A stretch of 64,000 bases of DNA from Serratia marcescens subsp. marcescens ATCC 13880 (GTDB lineage: Bacteria; Pseudomonadota; Gammaproteobacteria; Enterobacterales; Enterobacteriaceae): contig NZ_CP071238.1 in NCBI RefSeq assembly GCF_017299535.1, positions 992,001 to 1,056,000 of the forward strand, written 5' to 3'. Shown piece by piece: positions 9,162 through 17,070 of the stretch. The notes below the pieces were generated by a model. The model was not told the DNA's origin, searched no databases, and worked only from the letters and a program-made list of their open reading frames with translations. A program made the translations under genes and the position numbers. How positions within the stretch are numbered: position 1 is the first letter of the stretch; each line of letters begins with the position of its first letter.

Positions 9162-9641
9162 ATGAAAGGCTATCGACATATTTTGGTACTGATTCATAAC
9201 GAGCGTGATGGGCTGCCGTTGCTGAGTCAAGCGGCGGCGATGGTGCGCGGGCAGCCAATCGCCCTCACTGTCGGCCATCTTAACGCCGACTACGCGGAGT
9301 TGGAGTACGGCAGCGATGCGTTAATCAAGGATCGCCAGGCGCAGGAAGTGATCGCCGCCAAGGCGATGCTGAGCCGATTGGTGAGCGCCGTCGATGTGCC
9401 GGTCGCGGTCAAGGAGATTGTCACCATAAGGCGCTTTAAGGACGTGAGCGATTTTATTCACCAGGCCGGCATCGATCTGGTGGTGGTCGGGCACCAAAAC
9501 CGCCTGTTCGGCCTCTATTCCTCTTATTCCCTGGCGTTTGTGAACCGTCTCGATGTCGATGTGTTGGTCAAGCACCTTGCTCGCGAGTCGCGTGCGACAA
9601 AGCGGACTTTTCCCACGGTTTTGCCGCCCGAAAGGCGATAG
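9162..9641 (+). CDS. Universal stress protein (UspA-fold)
   Basis: Cytoplasmic stress protein with one Usp domain. It begins 'GYRHILVLIH', the first beta-strand of the fold, and ends with 'GIDLVVVGHQNRLFGLY' and 'VNRLDVDVLVKHL', the region equivalent to the helix and last strand of UspC/UspD. The canonical ATP-binding G-2x-G-9x-G(S/T) signature is not intact, which suggests a UspC-like rather than ATP-binding member. ATG at 9162 follows a purine-rich GAGAGGGGGAAG; a GTG three bases earlier is an equally placed alternative. The C-terminus has a basic, unstructured extension of about 18 residues. The gene appears to stand alone. Confidence 0.8.
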   Translation: MKGYRHILVLIHNERDGLPLLSQAAAMVRGQPIALTVGHLNADYAELEYGSDALIKDRQAQEVIAAKAMLSRLVSAVDVPVAVKEIVTIRRFKDVSDFIHQAGIDLVVVGHQNRLFGLYSSYSLAFVNRLDVDVLVKHLARESRATKRTFPTVLPPERR

Positions 9642-9797
9642 CATGCGGATATCGGTACGGTCTGTCATGAATTATTGGGAATTTTCCGGTGCTAAACTTA
9701 ACCAAAGCACAACGGGCGTTGGATAAATTAGATACGGCTTGATCTTGCCCGGGCTATCGGTAAAAATCTGCGGCCGTATTTTTACAGGAGCTTTACG

Positions 9798-10388
9798 ATG
9801 TTTCTAAAACGGACTCTTTTGGCGTGTTCTCTGGCGTTGATATTTCCTGCACTGCCTTCTTACGCTGAGGTTGGTGCAGAAAGTGGCAATGCCGCACAGG
9901 CTGAAAAACCGGGTTTATGGCAGCGTTTTACCGATAACGTGGCGGAGACCTGGAACAACTCGCCTAACCACGATCTCTATATCCCGGCCATCACCTGGCA
10001 CAACCGTTGGACTTATGATGATGAGCATATCGATAAGTACAACGAACGCCCGTGGGGCGCCGGTTACGGCATCTCCCGCTACGACAGCGACGGTGACTGG
10101 CACGGCATCTACATCATGGCGTTCAAGGACTCCTTCAACAAATGGGAGCCGATCGGCGGTTACGCCTACGAGAAGATCTGGCGCCCGCTGGATGACAAGG
10201 ATTTTCGTCTGGGGCTGGGCTTCACCGCCAGCGTCACCGCGCGCGACAACTGGAATTACATCCCTATCCCGGCGCCGCTGCCGCTGGCCTCTATCGGCTA
10301 TCAGCGGCTGACGTTCCAGGCGACCTACATTCCCGGCACCTATAACAACGGCAACGTGTTCTTCGCCTGGCTGCGCTGGCAGTTCTAA
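9798..10388 (+). CDS. pagP: PagP, lipid A palmitoyltransferase
   Basis: Outer-membrane eight-stranded beta-barrel enzyme that moves a palmitoyl chain from a phospholipid to lipid A, giving resistance to cationic peptides. The 196-residue precursor has a signal peptide ending 'LPSYA', a poorly conserved N-terminal amphipathic helix, then a barrel very close to E. coli PagP. The catalytic residues are kept: the His of 'IPAITWH' and the Asp-Ser of '[11 protein letters not shown]'. The terminal '[10 protein letters not shown]' ends in the aromatic residue typical of barrel proteins. CAGGAGC supplies the ribosome site ten bases upstream. PagP is usually under PhoP/PhoQ, but I could not find a good PhoP box in the 150-bp leader. 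Confidence 0.96.
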   Translation: MFLKRTLLACSLALIFPALPSYAEVGAESGNAAQAEKPGLWQRFTDNVAETWNNSPNHDLYIPAITWHNRWTYDDEHIDKYNERPWGAGYGISRYDSDGDWHGIYIMAFKDSFNKWEPIGGYAYEKIWRPLDDKDFRLGLGFTASVTARDNWNYIPIPAPLPLASIGYQRLTFQATYIPGTYNNGNVFFAWLRWQF

Positions 10389-10413
10389 ACTTCCTGAATT
10401 CCGAAAAACGGCG

Positions 10414-10446
10414 CGGCGGCGAGATAAAAGGAACTTGTCGCCGCCG
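10414..10446 (+). other. Inverted repeat between pagP and the YjjA gene
   Basis: Nine-bp perfect arms CGGCGGCGA / TCGCCGCCG around a 15-base loop, 26 bases after the pagP stop. There is no T-run on the + side, so it could be a Rho-independent-like stabiliser or mRNA end rather than a standard terminator. Confidence 0.35.
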
Positions 10447-10514
10447 ACGGCGTCGGAAGGGTATCCCGGCGCGCTGCGCCGATTGCATGCCGTTATGACA
10501 GGAGTTTCACCACT

Positions 10515-11003
10515 ATGATCACCAAACATCGTTTATTGCTGGCTTTGGCGCTGTCCGCTACCCTGGCCAGCGGCGCCACCCAGGCCGCCGGGCTGATGGA
10601 TTCCCTCAGCAGCGCGGCGGGCGAACTGAGCAAGTCGGGCGGCGACAGCAGCGGCGGCATGTCGCTCTCCTCGTTGACCGGCCTGCTGAACGGCGGCGAC
10701 AAGGCGTTGAGCTCCAGCAGCATGACCAATGCCGCCGGTATCCTGCAGTACTGCGTGAAAAACAACGTGCTGTCGGCTAACGGCGCCGAAGGGGTGAAAG
10801 ATCAGCTGCTCAGCAAGCTGGGCATCACCAGCACCGAAAACGCCAAGAGCCAGGATTATCAGCAGGGCCTGGGCGGCTTGCTGCAGACCGGCGAAGGCAA
10901 GAGTCTGGATCTGAACAGCCTGGACACCTCGCAGATCACCGAGAAGGTGAAGCAAAAAGCCTGCGATCTGGTGCTGAAACAGGGCAAATCCTTTATTTCA
11001 TGA
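10515..11003 (+). CDS. yjjA: YjjA-like secreted protein (DUF2501)
   Basis: Small exported protein of unknown function. A signal peptide of about 25 residues ending 'GATQAAG' is followed by a Ser/Gly-rich segment (about 30-65) and a conserved C-terminal domain: 'SSSSMTNAAGILQYCVKNN', 'LLSKLGI' and the ending 'KQKACDLVLKQGKSFIS', all of which agree with E. coli YjjA/DUF2501 as I recall. Two cysteines, one in 'LQYCV' and one in 'KACDL', may form a disulfide in the periplasm. The ribosome site is CAGGAG. It ends just ahead of a strong terminator, so it is transcribed without the following lipoprotein gene. Confidence 0.8.
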   Translation: MITKHRLLLALALSATLASGATQAAGLMDSLSSAAGELSKSGGDSSGGMSLSSLTGLLNGGDKALSSSSMTNAAGILQYCVKNNVLSANGAEGVKDQLLSKLGITSTENAKSQDYQQGLGGLLQTGEGKSLDLNSLDTSQITEKVKQKACDLVLKQGKSFIS

Positions 11004-11007
11004 TGAG

Positions 11008-11038
11008 CGAACGGCGGAGCGCTCCGCCGTTCGTTTTT
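11008..11038 (+). terminator. Strong intrinsic terminator after the YjjA gene
   Basis: Perfect 26-bp palindrome (13-bp arms, left arm CGAACGGCGGAGC) followed by TTTTT, four bases beyond the stop codon. Confidence 0.85.
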
Positions 11039-11053
11039 GCATAAGCTGAAAAA

Positions 11054-11317
11054 ATGAAAAAAACGTTGATGCTTTCCCTGCTGGCAGGGATGACGATGTT
11101 GCAGGGGTGTTCCGTGAAATCCAATGAGGCGCCGCCACCGCCGCAGGTGAAACCGATCGGCATGGCGAACCCGGCCGACGTGTACTGCACCCAAATCGGC
11201 GGCAAGCTGAACGCCAAAGAGAATGCGGCAGGCCAGTATTCCACCTGTACCTTGCCGAGTGGGCAGGAAATTGAAAGCTGGGAACTGTTCCGCCGCGATC
11301 ATCCGGTGAAAAAGTAA
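11054..11317 (+). CDS. YoaF-like DUF333 lipoprotein
   Basis: An 87-residue lipoprotein. Basic start 'MKKTLML', hydrophobic core, and lipobox 'MLQGC' at residues 15-19, then a proline-rich linker and the DUF333 core 'GMANPADVYCTQIGGKL' with 'STCTLPSGQEIESWELFRRDHP'. This matches E. coli YoaF, a DUF333 protein often annotated as hemolysin-like although no such activity is shown. The two core cysteines are conserved and probably pair. The start lies 15 bases after the T-run of the preceding terminator, so its promoter must overlap or precede that hairpin, or it is expressed by read-through. The ribosome site is weak. Confidence 0.8.
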   Translation: MKKTLMLSLLAGMTMLQGCSVKSNEAPPPPQVKPIGMANPADVYCTQIGGKLNAKENAAGQYSTCTLPSGQEIESWELFRRDHPVKK

Positions 11318-11325
11318 CCCTATGC

Positions 11326-11350
11326 GGCGCCGGCTCTTCCGCCCGGCGCC
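11326..11350. terminator. Hairpin between converging genes
   Basis: Eight-bp perfect stem GGCGCCGG / CCGGCGCC with a 9-base loop, lying in the 36-bp gap between the YoaF-like gene and the convergent membrane-protein gene. No T-run on either side; its position suggests it ends both transcripts. Confidence 0.4.
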
Positions 11351-11353
11351 CGA

Positions 11354-11971
11354 TCAGAATTGGCGATCGCCTATCGGCTGCAGCTGCAGGCTGCCGTCCT
11401 TCTGTAGCGTCAGCGGCATGCGCCAATCGCGCTGTTTATCCAGGTTGAACGGCCGGGAGCGGAACATGCAGCCGGTCTTGATGTTCTTGATTTTCATCAC
11501 GTGTTCCGCGTCCGTATTGATTTTTACCTCGAAGCTGCCGGCGGGCGGAATAAAGACTTCCGCCAGCTGCTGCGGCGCCGCCGGCGTTTCCAGTTTGACC
11601 AGCACCGCGAAATCGTTGCCCTGATTATCCAGCGTCAGCCGATGCAGGCCGGATGCGGGCAGCCGCGTCGGCTGATGCAGATAACCGGCTGAGGCGGGCC
11701 ACGGCTGGCCGGCATTGTCGTGCAACGGCCCACCGCACTGTTCGCGCGCCTCTCGCAGCGGCATTTCGCGCTTGATTGCGCGATTGTAATCGGCGGGGGC
11801 GGCGAGGCTGAATTCGTCGTCATATTGGTGGGCGCGCAGATAGCGCTTGGCGCCGAGCACCCCAACGGCGACCAGCATGAAGAACAAAAATATCCTCAGT
11901 CGATTTTTGAAAATCAGCCCGAACAGCTTCCCGGGGAGTTGAAACAGCCACCTTGCGATCGTCAATAACAT
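11354..11971 (-). CDS. Membrane-anchored protein of unknown function
   Basis: I do not recognise this 205-residue protein. The first 40 residues have an amphipathic basic start and one strong membrane helix ('FLFFMLVAVGVLGAKRY'); the rest is predicted to be periplasmic. That part contains two cysteines ('REQCGGPLHD' and 'IKTGCMFRSRP') and a beta-rich segment 'LAEVFIPPAGSFEVKINTDAEH' that looks like a small beta-sandwich. The ribosome site AAGGGA is well placed before the ATG at 11971. It is monocistronic, divergent from the DeoR-type regulator. The membrane topology is what I see; a role in envelope function is only a guess. Confidence 0.7.
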   Translation of the reverse strand: MLLTIARWLFQLPGKLFGLIFKNRLRIFLFFMLVAVGVLGAKRYLRAHQYDDEFSLAAPADYNRAIKREMPLREAREQCGGPLHDNAGQPWPASAGYLHQPTRLPASGLHRLTLDNQGNDFAVLVKLETPAAPQQLAEVFIPPAGSFEVKINTDAEHVMKIKNIKTGCMFRSRPFNLDKQRDWRMPLTLQKDGSLQLQPIGDRQF

Positions 11972-12084
11972 CGTTTTCCCTTAGCGCCCAAGCCGTTACG
12001 TCTGCGGTAACTTCGCTTGCCTCAGTATAGCCAACATCCCGCAGGCGAAAATCCTGCCCGGCGATTTTTCTTCCGCCCTGGATT

Positions 12085-12108
12085 GTACGTTTGTGTTTGT
12101 TTGTGTAC
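12085..12108 (+). promoter_or_regulatory. Candidate operator with TTTGTG repeats
   Basis: GTAC at both ends encloses two TTTGTG repeats separated by TTTG, 34 bases before the DeoR-family start. DeoR-type repressors bind short repeated T/G-rich motifs, so an autoregulatory site is possible. This is pattern only. Confidence 0.3.
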
Positions 12109-12141
12109 ATTCATGATCACTTTTAGCGTCACCGGATTGAC

Positions 12142-12927
12142 ATGATGTCCAAACTGTTACCGAATGAGCGTCACCAGGCCATTCTTGACACGCTCCGCCA
12201 ACAGGGGCGGGTGCTGGCCCTGGAGATGGCGCAGCGGCTGAACACCACCGAAGCGACCATCCGCCGCGATCTGCGCCAGCTGGCGGCGCAGAACCTGTGC
12301 AAACGCATCTATGGCGGCGCGCTGGCGCCGACGCCGGCCGAGGGGCCCGTTGCGACGCGCATTGCGCTCAGCGGTGACGAGAAGCTGGCGCTGGCGCAAA
12401 CCGCGCTGGGGGTGATCGGTGAAGAACAGCTGATCTTCCTCGACGCCGGCAGCACCCACCTGTATCTGGCGGATCTGTTGCCGCGCGATCGGCGTTTAAC
12501 GGTGGTGACCAATGCATTGAGCATCGCCGGCAAAATGCTGGAGCGGCCGGGGATCCGCACCATCCTGATCGGTGGCGAGTTGGATGCGCAGGTCGGCGGC
12601 TGCGTGGACGCCAAGGCCGCGGAAGAAATCGACGGTTTCCATTTCGATTTGGTGTTCACCGGCATTTGCGCCTACGACCCGGCCGGCGGCTTCTCCGCGT
12701 TGAGCTACCAGGACGCCACCTTCAAAAAGCGGCTGTTGACGCGCGCCGGCAGCGTGGCGGTGCTGTGCACCCGCGACAAGCTCAATACCTACGCCCCTTA
12801 CCCCTTCCTGCCCGCCGGGCGGGTGGATCATCTGGTGACGGCGCGCGGCGCGCACCCGCAGCTTGAGCTGCAGGTGGCGCAGGGCGGTGGCCAGGTTTGG
12901 CACAGCGATTTACCGACCGGAGAATGA
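12142..12927 (+). CDS. DeoR-family transcriptional regulator
   Basis: 261-residue repressor of the DeoR/GlpR type. The N-terminal winged HTH is textbook: 'NERHQAILDTLRQQGRVLALEMAQRLNTTEATIRRDLRQL' (split here by reading: residues 7-46) followed by 'GGALAP'. The C-terminal sensor has the sugar-phosphate-isomerase-like fold with 'IFLDAGSTHLYLADLLP', 'VVTNALSIA' and 'ILIGGEL', which bind phosphorylated sugars in this family. Two ATGs (12142, 12145) are adjacent and the ribosome site is weak. Its stop overlaps the start region of the following VOC gene, so the two form an operon. The controlled pathway cannot be told, since no sugar gene is nearby. Confidence 0.88.
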   Translation: MMSKLLPNERHQAILDTLRQQGRVLALEMAQRLNTTEATIRRDLRQLAAQNLCKRIYGGALAPTPAEGPVATRIALSGDEKLALAQTALGVIGEEQLIFLDAGSTHLYLADLLPRDRRLTVVTNALSIAGKMLERPGIRTILIGGELDAQVGGCVDAKAAEEIDGFHFDLVFTGICAYDPAGGFSALSYQDATFKKRLLTRAGSVAVLCTRDKLNTYAPYPFLPAGRVDHLVTARGAHPQLELQVAQGGGQVWHSDLPTGE

Positions 12928-12929
12928 TG

Positions 12930-13313
12930 ATGAAAATAGCCCATGTTGCTCTGTGGACCCGTGACATCGACGCGCAGCTGGCGTTCTGGCAGCGCTATTT
13001 CAACGGTGCAGCGGGGGAGGAGTATGTCAGTCGAAACCGGCCGGGGTTCGTTTCCCGCTTCGTCAGCCTGGCGGCCGGGCCGTCGCTGGAGATCATGCGC
13101 GTGCCGACGTTGCTGCCGGCGCAGGCGCAGGAGGAGCGGGTCGGTTGGGCGCACATCGCGCTGTCGCTGGGGGATGAGCGGCAGGTCGATCGGTTGGCGC
13201 AGCGCGCACGGCAGGAGGGCATCTTGCTGTCCGCGCCGCGCTGGACCGGCGACGGTTTCTACGAGGCCGTCATTCGCGATCCAGACGGCAACGCGATCGA
13301 AATCACCGCCTGA
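12930..13313 (+). CDS. VOC-family (glyoxalase-like) protein
   Basis: 127-residue protein of the vicinal-oxygen-chelate superfamily. It starts 'KIAHVALWTRDID', the usual first strand with a metal-ligand His, and ends 'YEAVIRDPDGNAIEI', with the acidic ligand in the final strand; one domain of two beta-alpha-beta-beta-beta units. 'GWAHIALSLGD' provides the second-half histidine. Such proteins include glyoxalases, dioxygenases and fosfomycin-resistance proteins, and specificity is not readable here. Three ATGs lie in a row (12924, 12927, 12930); the last is best spaced from GGAG at 12919 and gives the family start. Translation is coupled to the DeoR gene. Its TGA touches the converging LysR stop. 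Confidence 0.82.
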   Translation: MKIAHVALWTRDIDAQLAFWQRYFNGAAGEEYVSRNRPGFVSRFVSLAAGPSLEIMRVPTLLPAQAQEERVGWAHIALSLGDERQVDRLAQRARQEGILLSAPRWTGDGFYEAVIRDPDGNAIEITA

Positions 13314-14222
13314 TCACTCTTCTTCAATGCTGGCGAACTGCTCGCCCAGATAGTCGAGCAGCAGCCGCACCGCCGGCAGCAGGCCGCGGCGCGACGGGTA
13401 AACCGCATGCACCACGCCGCCCTGCGGCTGCCAGCCCGGCAACAGTTGCACCAGCTCGCCGCGCAGCATGTCGTCGCGCATCATCATCGCCGGCAACTGA
13501 ACGATGCCGGCGCCGGCGATGGCGGCGGTGCGCAGCATCAGCATGTCGTCGGTGACCAGCCGCGGCGTGTGTTCCCACTCCACCCGTTCACCCTGTGGGC
13601 CGGTCAGCCGCCATTGGTGCTGACCGCGCGCCGGGCCGAGATCGAGCGTCGGGTATTTACGCAGGTCTTCCGGCGTGTGCGCCGGCCCGAGGGTGCGCAC
13701 CAGCGCCGGGCTGGCGGCGACGCACCAGGTGCGCTGCGCCAGGATTTTCAGCACCAGATCGCTGTCCTCCAGCGGCGGCGGCCGCACGCGGATCGCCAGA
13801 TCCAATCCTTCCCCCACCACGTCCACCCGGCGGTTGGTGGCCTCCAGATGCACCGTCACCTTGGGATAATCGGCCATAAAGGCCGCCACCATGCTGCCGA
13901 CGCGAGTGTGCAGGATCGCCACCGGGCAGGACATGCGCACCGTGCCGCAGGGCTCGGCGCGCGTCTGTTCGATCGCCTGCTGCGCCGCTTCCGCTTCCAC
14001 CAGCATCGCCTTGCAGTGCGCGTAATAGGTTTGGCCGACCTCGGTCACCGAGAAGCGCCGCGTTGAACGCTGGATCAGGCGCACGCCCAACCGCTCCTCC
14101 AGCAGCGCCACGCGGCGGCTGAGCTTGGATTTGGGAATGCCCAGCGCCCGGCCGGCGGGGGCGAATCCCTGGTGATCGACCACGCTGGCGAAGAAAAACA
14201 GATCGTTCAGATCGGTCAGCAT
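13314..14222 (-). CDS. LysR-family regulator, divergent from pirin
   Basis: 302-residue LysR-type regulator. The winged HTH occupies residues 5-60 ('GFAPAGRALGIPKSKLSRRVALLEERLG' is the recognition region, shown here as residues 18-45), followed by a linker helix and the two-lobe effector domain ('VRMSCPVAILHTRVGSMVAAF', 'DLAIRVRPPP', 'AIAGAGIVQLPA'). Start at 14222 is supported by AGGGA at the usual distance; an upstream ATG at 14264 would run across the operator. It is divergent from the pirin gene with 125 bp between, which is the arrangement in which a LysR protein controls its neighbour. A perfect inverted repeat sits in that gap. Confidence 0.88.
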   Translation of the reverse strand: MLTDLNDLFFFASVVDHQGFAPAGRALGIPKSKLSRRVALLEERLGVRLIQRSTRRFSVTEVGQTYYAHCKAMLVEAEAAQQAIEQTRAEPCGTVRMSCPVAILHTRVGSMVAAFMADYPKVTVHLEATNRRVDVVGEGLDLAIRVRPPPLEDSDLVLKILAQRTWCVAASPALVRTLGPAHTPEDLRKYPTLDLGPARGQHQWRLTGPQGERVEWEHTPRLVTDDMLMLRTAAIAGAGIVQLPAMMMRDDMLRGELVQLLPGWQPQGGVVHAVYPSRRGLLPAVRLLLDYLGEQFASIEEE

Positions 14223-14234
14223 TGTATCCCTTAT

Positions 14235-14252
14235 CGTTCTATCAGTAGAACG
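14235..14252. promoter_or_regulatory. Inverted repeat in the LysR-pirin gap
   Basis: CGTTCTA, four bases, TAGAACG: perfect 7-bp arms 13 bases before the LysR start codon. Position suits an autoregulatory operator. It lacks the strict T-N11-A spacing of the LysR consensus. Confidence 0.45.
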
Positions 14253-14347
14253 CTGAGTGTACATCTTGCCTACTACTGCAGCAAACTCCGGCGGATTAAA
14301 CTTCTGACATCAACTTAAGGCCGTGAGGTCTGAAACGGGAGTTCAAG

Positions 14348-15229
14348 ATGAAAAAAATCCTCGGTATTCACAACAGCCCGGAAGCACATTGGGTCGGTAA
14401 CGGTTTCCTGGTGAATTCGCTGTTCTCTTATAACGATTTGGGGGCGGAAATGAGCCCGTTCCTGCTGCTGGATCACGCGGCGCCAACCAAATTCCGCTCC
14501 GCCTCCGGCACCCGTGGCGTGGGTCAGCACCCGCATCGCGGGTTTGAAACGGTGACCATCGTCTATCAGGGCGAAGTGGAACACCGCGACTCGACCGGCA
14601 GCGGCGGGGTGATTGGCCCCGGCGACGTCCAGTGGATGACCGCCGCCTCCGGCATCCTGCACGAAGAGTTCCATTCGCGGGACTTCTCGCGCAAGGGCGG
14701 CACCATGGAAATGGTGCAGCTGTGGGTCAACCTGCCGGCCAAGGACAAAATGGCCGAGCCGGGTTACCAGACGCTGTTGAACGCCGATATTCCGGTGGTT
14801 CCGCTGGCGGACGGCGCAGGGCAGGTGCGGGTGATCGCCGGTGATTTTGGCGGCCACGCCGGCCCGGCACGCACTTTCAGCCCGCTCAACGTGTGGGACA
14901 TGAAGCTGAATGCCGGCCATACCACCACGCTGACGGTGAAAGAAGGCCATACGCTGGCGCTGGTGATGCTGCACGGCGCGATCCTGGTCAACGGCGAAGA
15001 CGTGGTGCGTGAAACCCAAATGGTGCGTTTCGACCGGGCGGGGGATTCGATCACCATCGAAGCCAACAACGACGTCGCGCTGCTGGTGCTGAGCGGCGAA
15101 CCGATCGATGAGCCTATCGTCGGCTACGGCCCGTTCGTCATGAACAGCGACGCGGAAATCCAGCAGGCGTTCCGCGATTTCAACAGCGGCAAGTTCGGCA
15201 GCATGAACGCCGAAGCGAGCGCCGGTTGA
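14348..15229 (+). CDS. Pirin-family cupin protein
   Basis: 293-residue bicupin of the pirin family. The N-terminal cupin has the metal-binding signature: 'GVGQHPHRGFETVTIVYQGEVEHRDS' region with two histidines in 'HPHRGFE' and another in 'VEHRD', and 'GDVQWMTAASGILHEE' with a glutamate. A second cupin-like domain follows from about residue 165. Bacterial pirins include quercetin 2,3-dioxygenases such as E. coli YhhW, and others act as redox cofactors, so the activity is not settled. GGGAG gives the ribosome site. The gene is followed by ycaC, separated by a hairpin, and is divergent from a LysR regulator that probably controls it. Confidence 0.9.
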   Translation: MKKILGIHNSPEAHWVGNGFLVNSLFSYNDLGAEMSPFLLLDHAAPTKFRSASGTRGVGQHPHRGFETVTIVYQGEVEHRDSTGSGGVIGPGDVQWMTAASGILHEEFHSRDFSRKGGTMEMVQLWVNLPAKDKMAEPGYQTLLNADIPVVPLADGAGQVRVIAGDFGGHAGPARTFSPLNVWDMKLNAGHTTTLTVKEGHTLALVMLHGAILVNGEDVVRETQMVRFDRAGDSITIEANNDVALLVLSGEPIDEPIVGYGPFVMNSDAEIQQAFRDFNSGKFGSMNAEASAG

Positions 15230-15285
15230 ACTTTGGCGCCTGGGGCGGGCCGTGTTTCCCGGCTCAGGCGCTACACTTAAACCTC

Positions 15286-15311
15286 AACGCCCCGCCGCAA
15301 GGCGGGGCGTT
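15286..15311 (+). terminator. GNRA-loop hairpin between pirin and ycaC
   Basis: Eleven-bp perfect stem (AACGCCCCGCC / GGCGGGGCGTT) closed by a GCAA tetraloop, 56 bases after the pirin stop and followed by a very short T-run. Probably a partial terminator that lowers ycaC read-through. Confidence 0.55.
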
Positions 15312-15345
15312 TCATCCGCAACATCAACCCCACAGGAGTAAAACC

Positions 15346-15972
15346 ATGACTGCAAACTACAAGCGCCTCGACAAAGACCAGGCCGCCGTATTGCTGGTGG
15401 ATCATCAGGCAGGGCTGCTTTCGCTGGTGCGTGATATCGATCCCGATCGGTTTAAAAACAACGTGCTGGCGCTGGGTGATTTAGCGAAGTACTTCAACCT
15501 GCCGACCATTCTCACCACCAGTTTCGAAAACGGCCCCAATGGCCCGCTGGTGCCGGAACTGAAAGCCCAATTTCCCGATGCTCCCTTTATTCCGCGCCCC
15601 GGCCAGATCAACGCCTGGGACAACGATGACTTCGTCAAAGCGGTAAAAGCCACCGGCCGCAAGCAGCTGATCATCGCCGGCGTAGTGACCGAAGTGTGCG
15701 TGGCATTCCCGGCGCTGTCGGCGCTCAATGAAGGTTTCGAGGTCTTTGTGGTGACCGACGCCTCCGGCACCTTCAATGAGCTGACGCGTCAGTCGGCCTG
15801 GAGCCGCATGGAAGCCGCCGGCGCGCAGCTGATGACCTGGTTCGGCGTCGCCTGCGAGCTGCACCGTGACTGGCGCAACGATATCGAAGGGCTGGGCACG
15901 CTGTTCTCCAACCATATCCCGGACTACCGCAACCTGATGACCAGCTATAACACGCTGACGAGCGGTAAGTAA
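15346..15972 (+). CDS. ycaC: YcaC, isochorismatase-family cysteine hydrolase
   Basis: 208-residue alpha/beta hydrolase of the isochorismatase superfamily, the same length as E. coli YcaC and matching it along most of its sequence as I recall. The catalytic elements are visible: D19 in 'VLLVDHQAGL', the basic residue in 'FIPRPG' and nucleophile C118 in 'VVTEVCVAFPALSAL', preceded by the cis-peptide-type 'AGVVTE'. YcaC forms octamers and its natural substrate is unknown. Start at 15346 has AGGAG; a longer frame from 15226 would cross the upstream hairpin. It follows the pirin gene in the same direction and the pair is a frequent LysR-controlled combination. Confidence 0.93.
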   Translation: MTANYKRLDKDQAAVLLVDHQAGLLSLVRDIDPDRFKNNVLALGDLAKYFNLPTILTTSFENGPNGPLVPELKAQFPDAPFIPRPGQINAWDNDDFVKAVKATGRKQLIIAGVVTEVCVAFPALSALNEGFEVFVVTDASGTFNELTRQSAWSRMEAAGAQLMTWFGVACELHRDWRNDIEGLGTLFSNHIPDYRNLMTSYNTLTSGK

Positions 15973-16126
15973 CGCGACGACCCTTTACCCAACCTTTCGC
16001 CTTTCATCACGTTAGACGTGGGATGTAAGCAAAACGCAGTGAGGCGAAAAGGTAGCGAAAAGCGGCTTTCTCATGGGCCGGGGGCGGGGTAGCGTAATCC
16101 CGAACCCGGCAAATGAGGCTAATTTA

Positions 16127-16456
16127 ATGAAACAAGCAATCAAGATCCTGGCGCTGCCCTGCATGGGCATGGCGCTATTGTTCAGCGCGAGCGCGATGTC
16201 GGCGCCTGAGAAGCCTGCGGCCAACGCGTTGCCGCCTTTGATGGATGCGCCGATGCGCATGCCGCCTTTCCCGGGCGGGCACCCGCCCAAGCCGGGATTC
16301 TGCCACGGCGGCGAGCTGTTCTGCGCCACCTCGGCCAGCGACAATCCGGTGGAAACCATCAACAAACTGACGGCGGTGATCCCGGCGGGCAGCGCGAAAC
16401 ATTACGAAGTGCGCGTCGCGGTGGTGGCCGTGCCTGACGCGCCGCCTGCGCCTTAA
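16127..16456 (+). CDS. Small exported proline-rich protein, unknown
   Basis: A 109-residue protein with a signal peptide ('IKILALPCMGMALLF' core, ending 'AMSA'), then a proline/methionine-rich stretch at about residues 25-60 ('PPLMDAPMRMPPFPGGHPP') and a short C-terminal region with 'CHGGELFCATSA'. The His and Met content near the proline stretch, plus the C-x5-C arrangement, could suit metal binding, but no family is recognised and I assign no function. Start at 16127 follows GAGG at nine bases; a longer frame from 16073 would put a polar segment before the signal. Monocistronic. Confidence 0.6.
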   Translation: MKQAIKILALPCMGMALLFSASAMSAPEKPAANALPPLMDAPMRMPPFPGGHPPKPGFCHGGELFCATSASDNPVETINKLTAVIPAGSAKHYEVRVAVVAVPDAPPAP

Positions 16457-16531
16457 CGAGCCCTGTCATCCCGTCCTGGCCTGGGGGCGCCAGGTGCGTT
16501 AGGCTAAGGAGAGCTGTTCTCGGGAGGCGGG

Positions 16532-16984
16532 ATGACCCCTTTATCACAGCTGCCTTATCTCCAGCCCGGCGATCGCGCGCTGTTGTTCGACGGCGAATGC
16601 AATCTGTGTCACGGGCTGGTGAGATACCTTATTCGCGCCGATCGGCAGCGGCGCATTCTGTTGGCGACGGTGCAATCCGTCGAAGGGCAGGCGATCCTGC
16701 AGGCGCTGGGATTGCCGACCGATCGATTCGATTCCGTGGTCTATGTTGAGCAGGGGCGCTGTTGGCTACGTTCGGCGGCGTTGTTTCAGGCGCTGCGCCA
16801 AGTGGGATGGCCGTACCGCGCGCTGGCGCTGGCGCGTTACCTGCCGCCGCGACTGGCGGACAAGGTCTATGATGCGGTCGCCGGCAATCGCTACCGGCTG
16901 TTTGGCCGCAACGACGGCAGCGGCCTGCCGGGCGCCGATCAGCCCGGGCGCTATCTGTCTCGGCGGCGGGAGCCGCCGGCCTGA
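16532..16984 (+). CDS. DCC-family thiol-disulfide oxidoreductase-like protein (DUF393)
   Basis: 150-residue cytoplasmic protein of the DUF393/YuxK family. It has the family's redox-like motif 'FDGECNLCHGLVRY' (D-G-x-C-x-x-C, residues 20-33), 'ILLATVQSVEGQ', and 'VYVEQGRCWLRSAALFQALRQVG' where the S-x-A motif follows. The protein resembles a thioredoxin fold with a CxxC in the DCC arrangement; substrate unknown. GGGAGGCGGG just upstream of the ATG is a strong ribosome site. The basic C-terminus 'GRYLSRRREPPA' is variable. No clear operon partner: the next gene begins 86 bases later with its own promoter-like sequence. Confidence 0.82.
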   Translation: MTPLSQLPYLQPGDRALLFDGECNLCHGLVRYLIRADRQRRILLATVQSVEGQAILQALGLPTDRFDSVVYVEQGRCWLRSAALFQALRQVGWPYRALALARYLPPRLADKVYDAVAGNRYRLFGRNDGSGLPGADQPGRYLSRRREPPA

Positions 16985-17070
16985 GCTTTACGCTTCTTTA
17001 CCATCCAATCGCTTGAAATATCAGCACTCCAACTCCATATAATGGAACGTTCAACCAACAAGGAGCGCGT

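Noticed and set aside
9650-9797. PhoP box before pagP
   Set aside because: Only fragments of the GTTTA repeat are present and the 5-base spacing is wrong.
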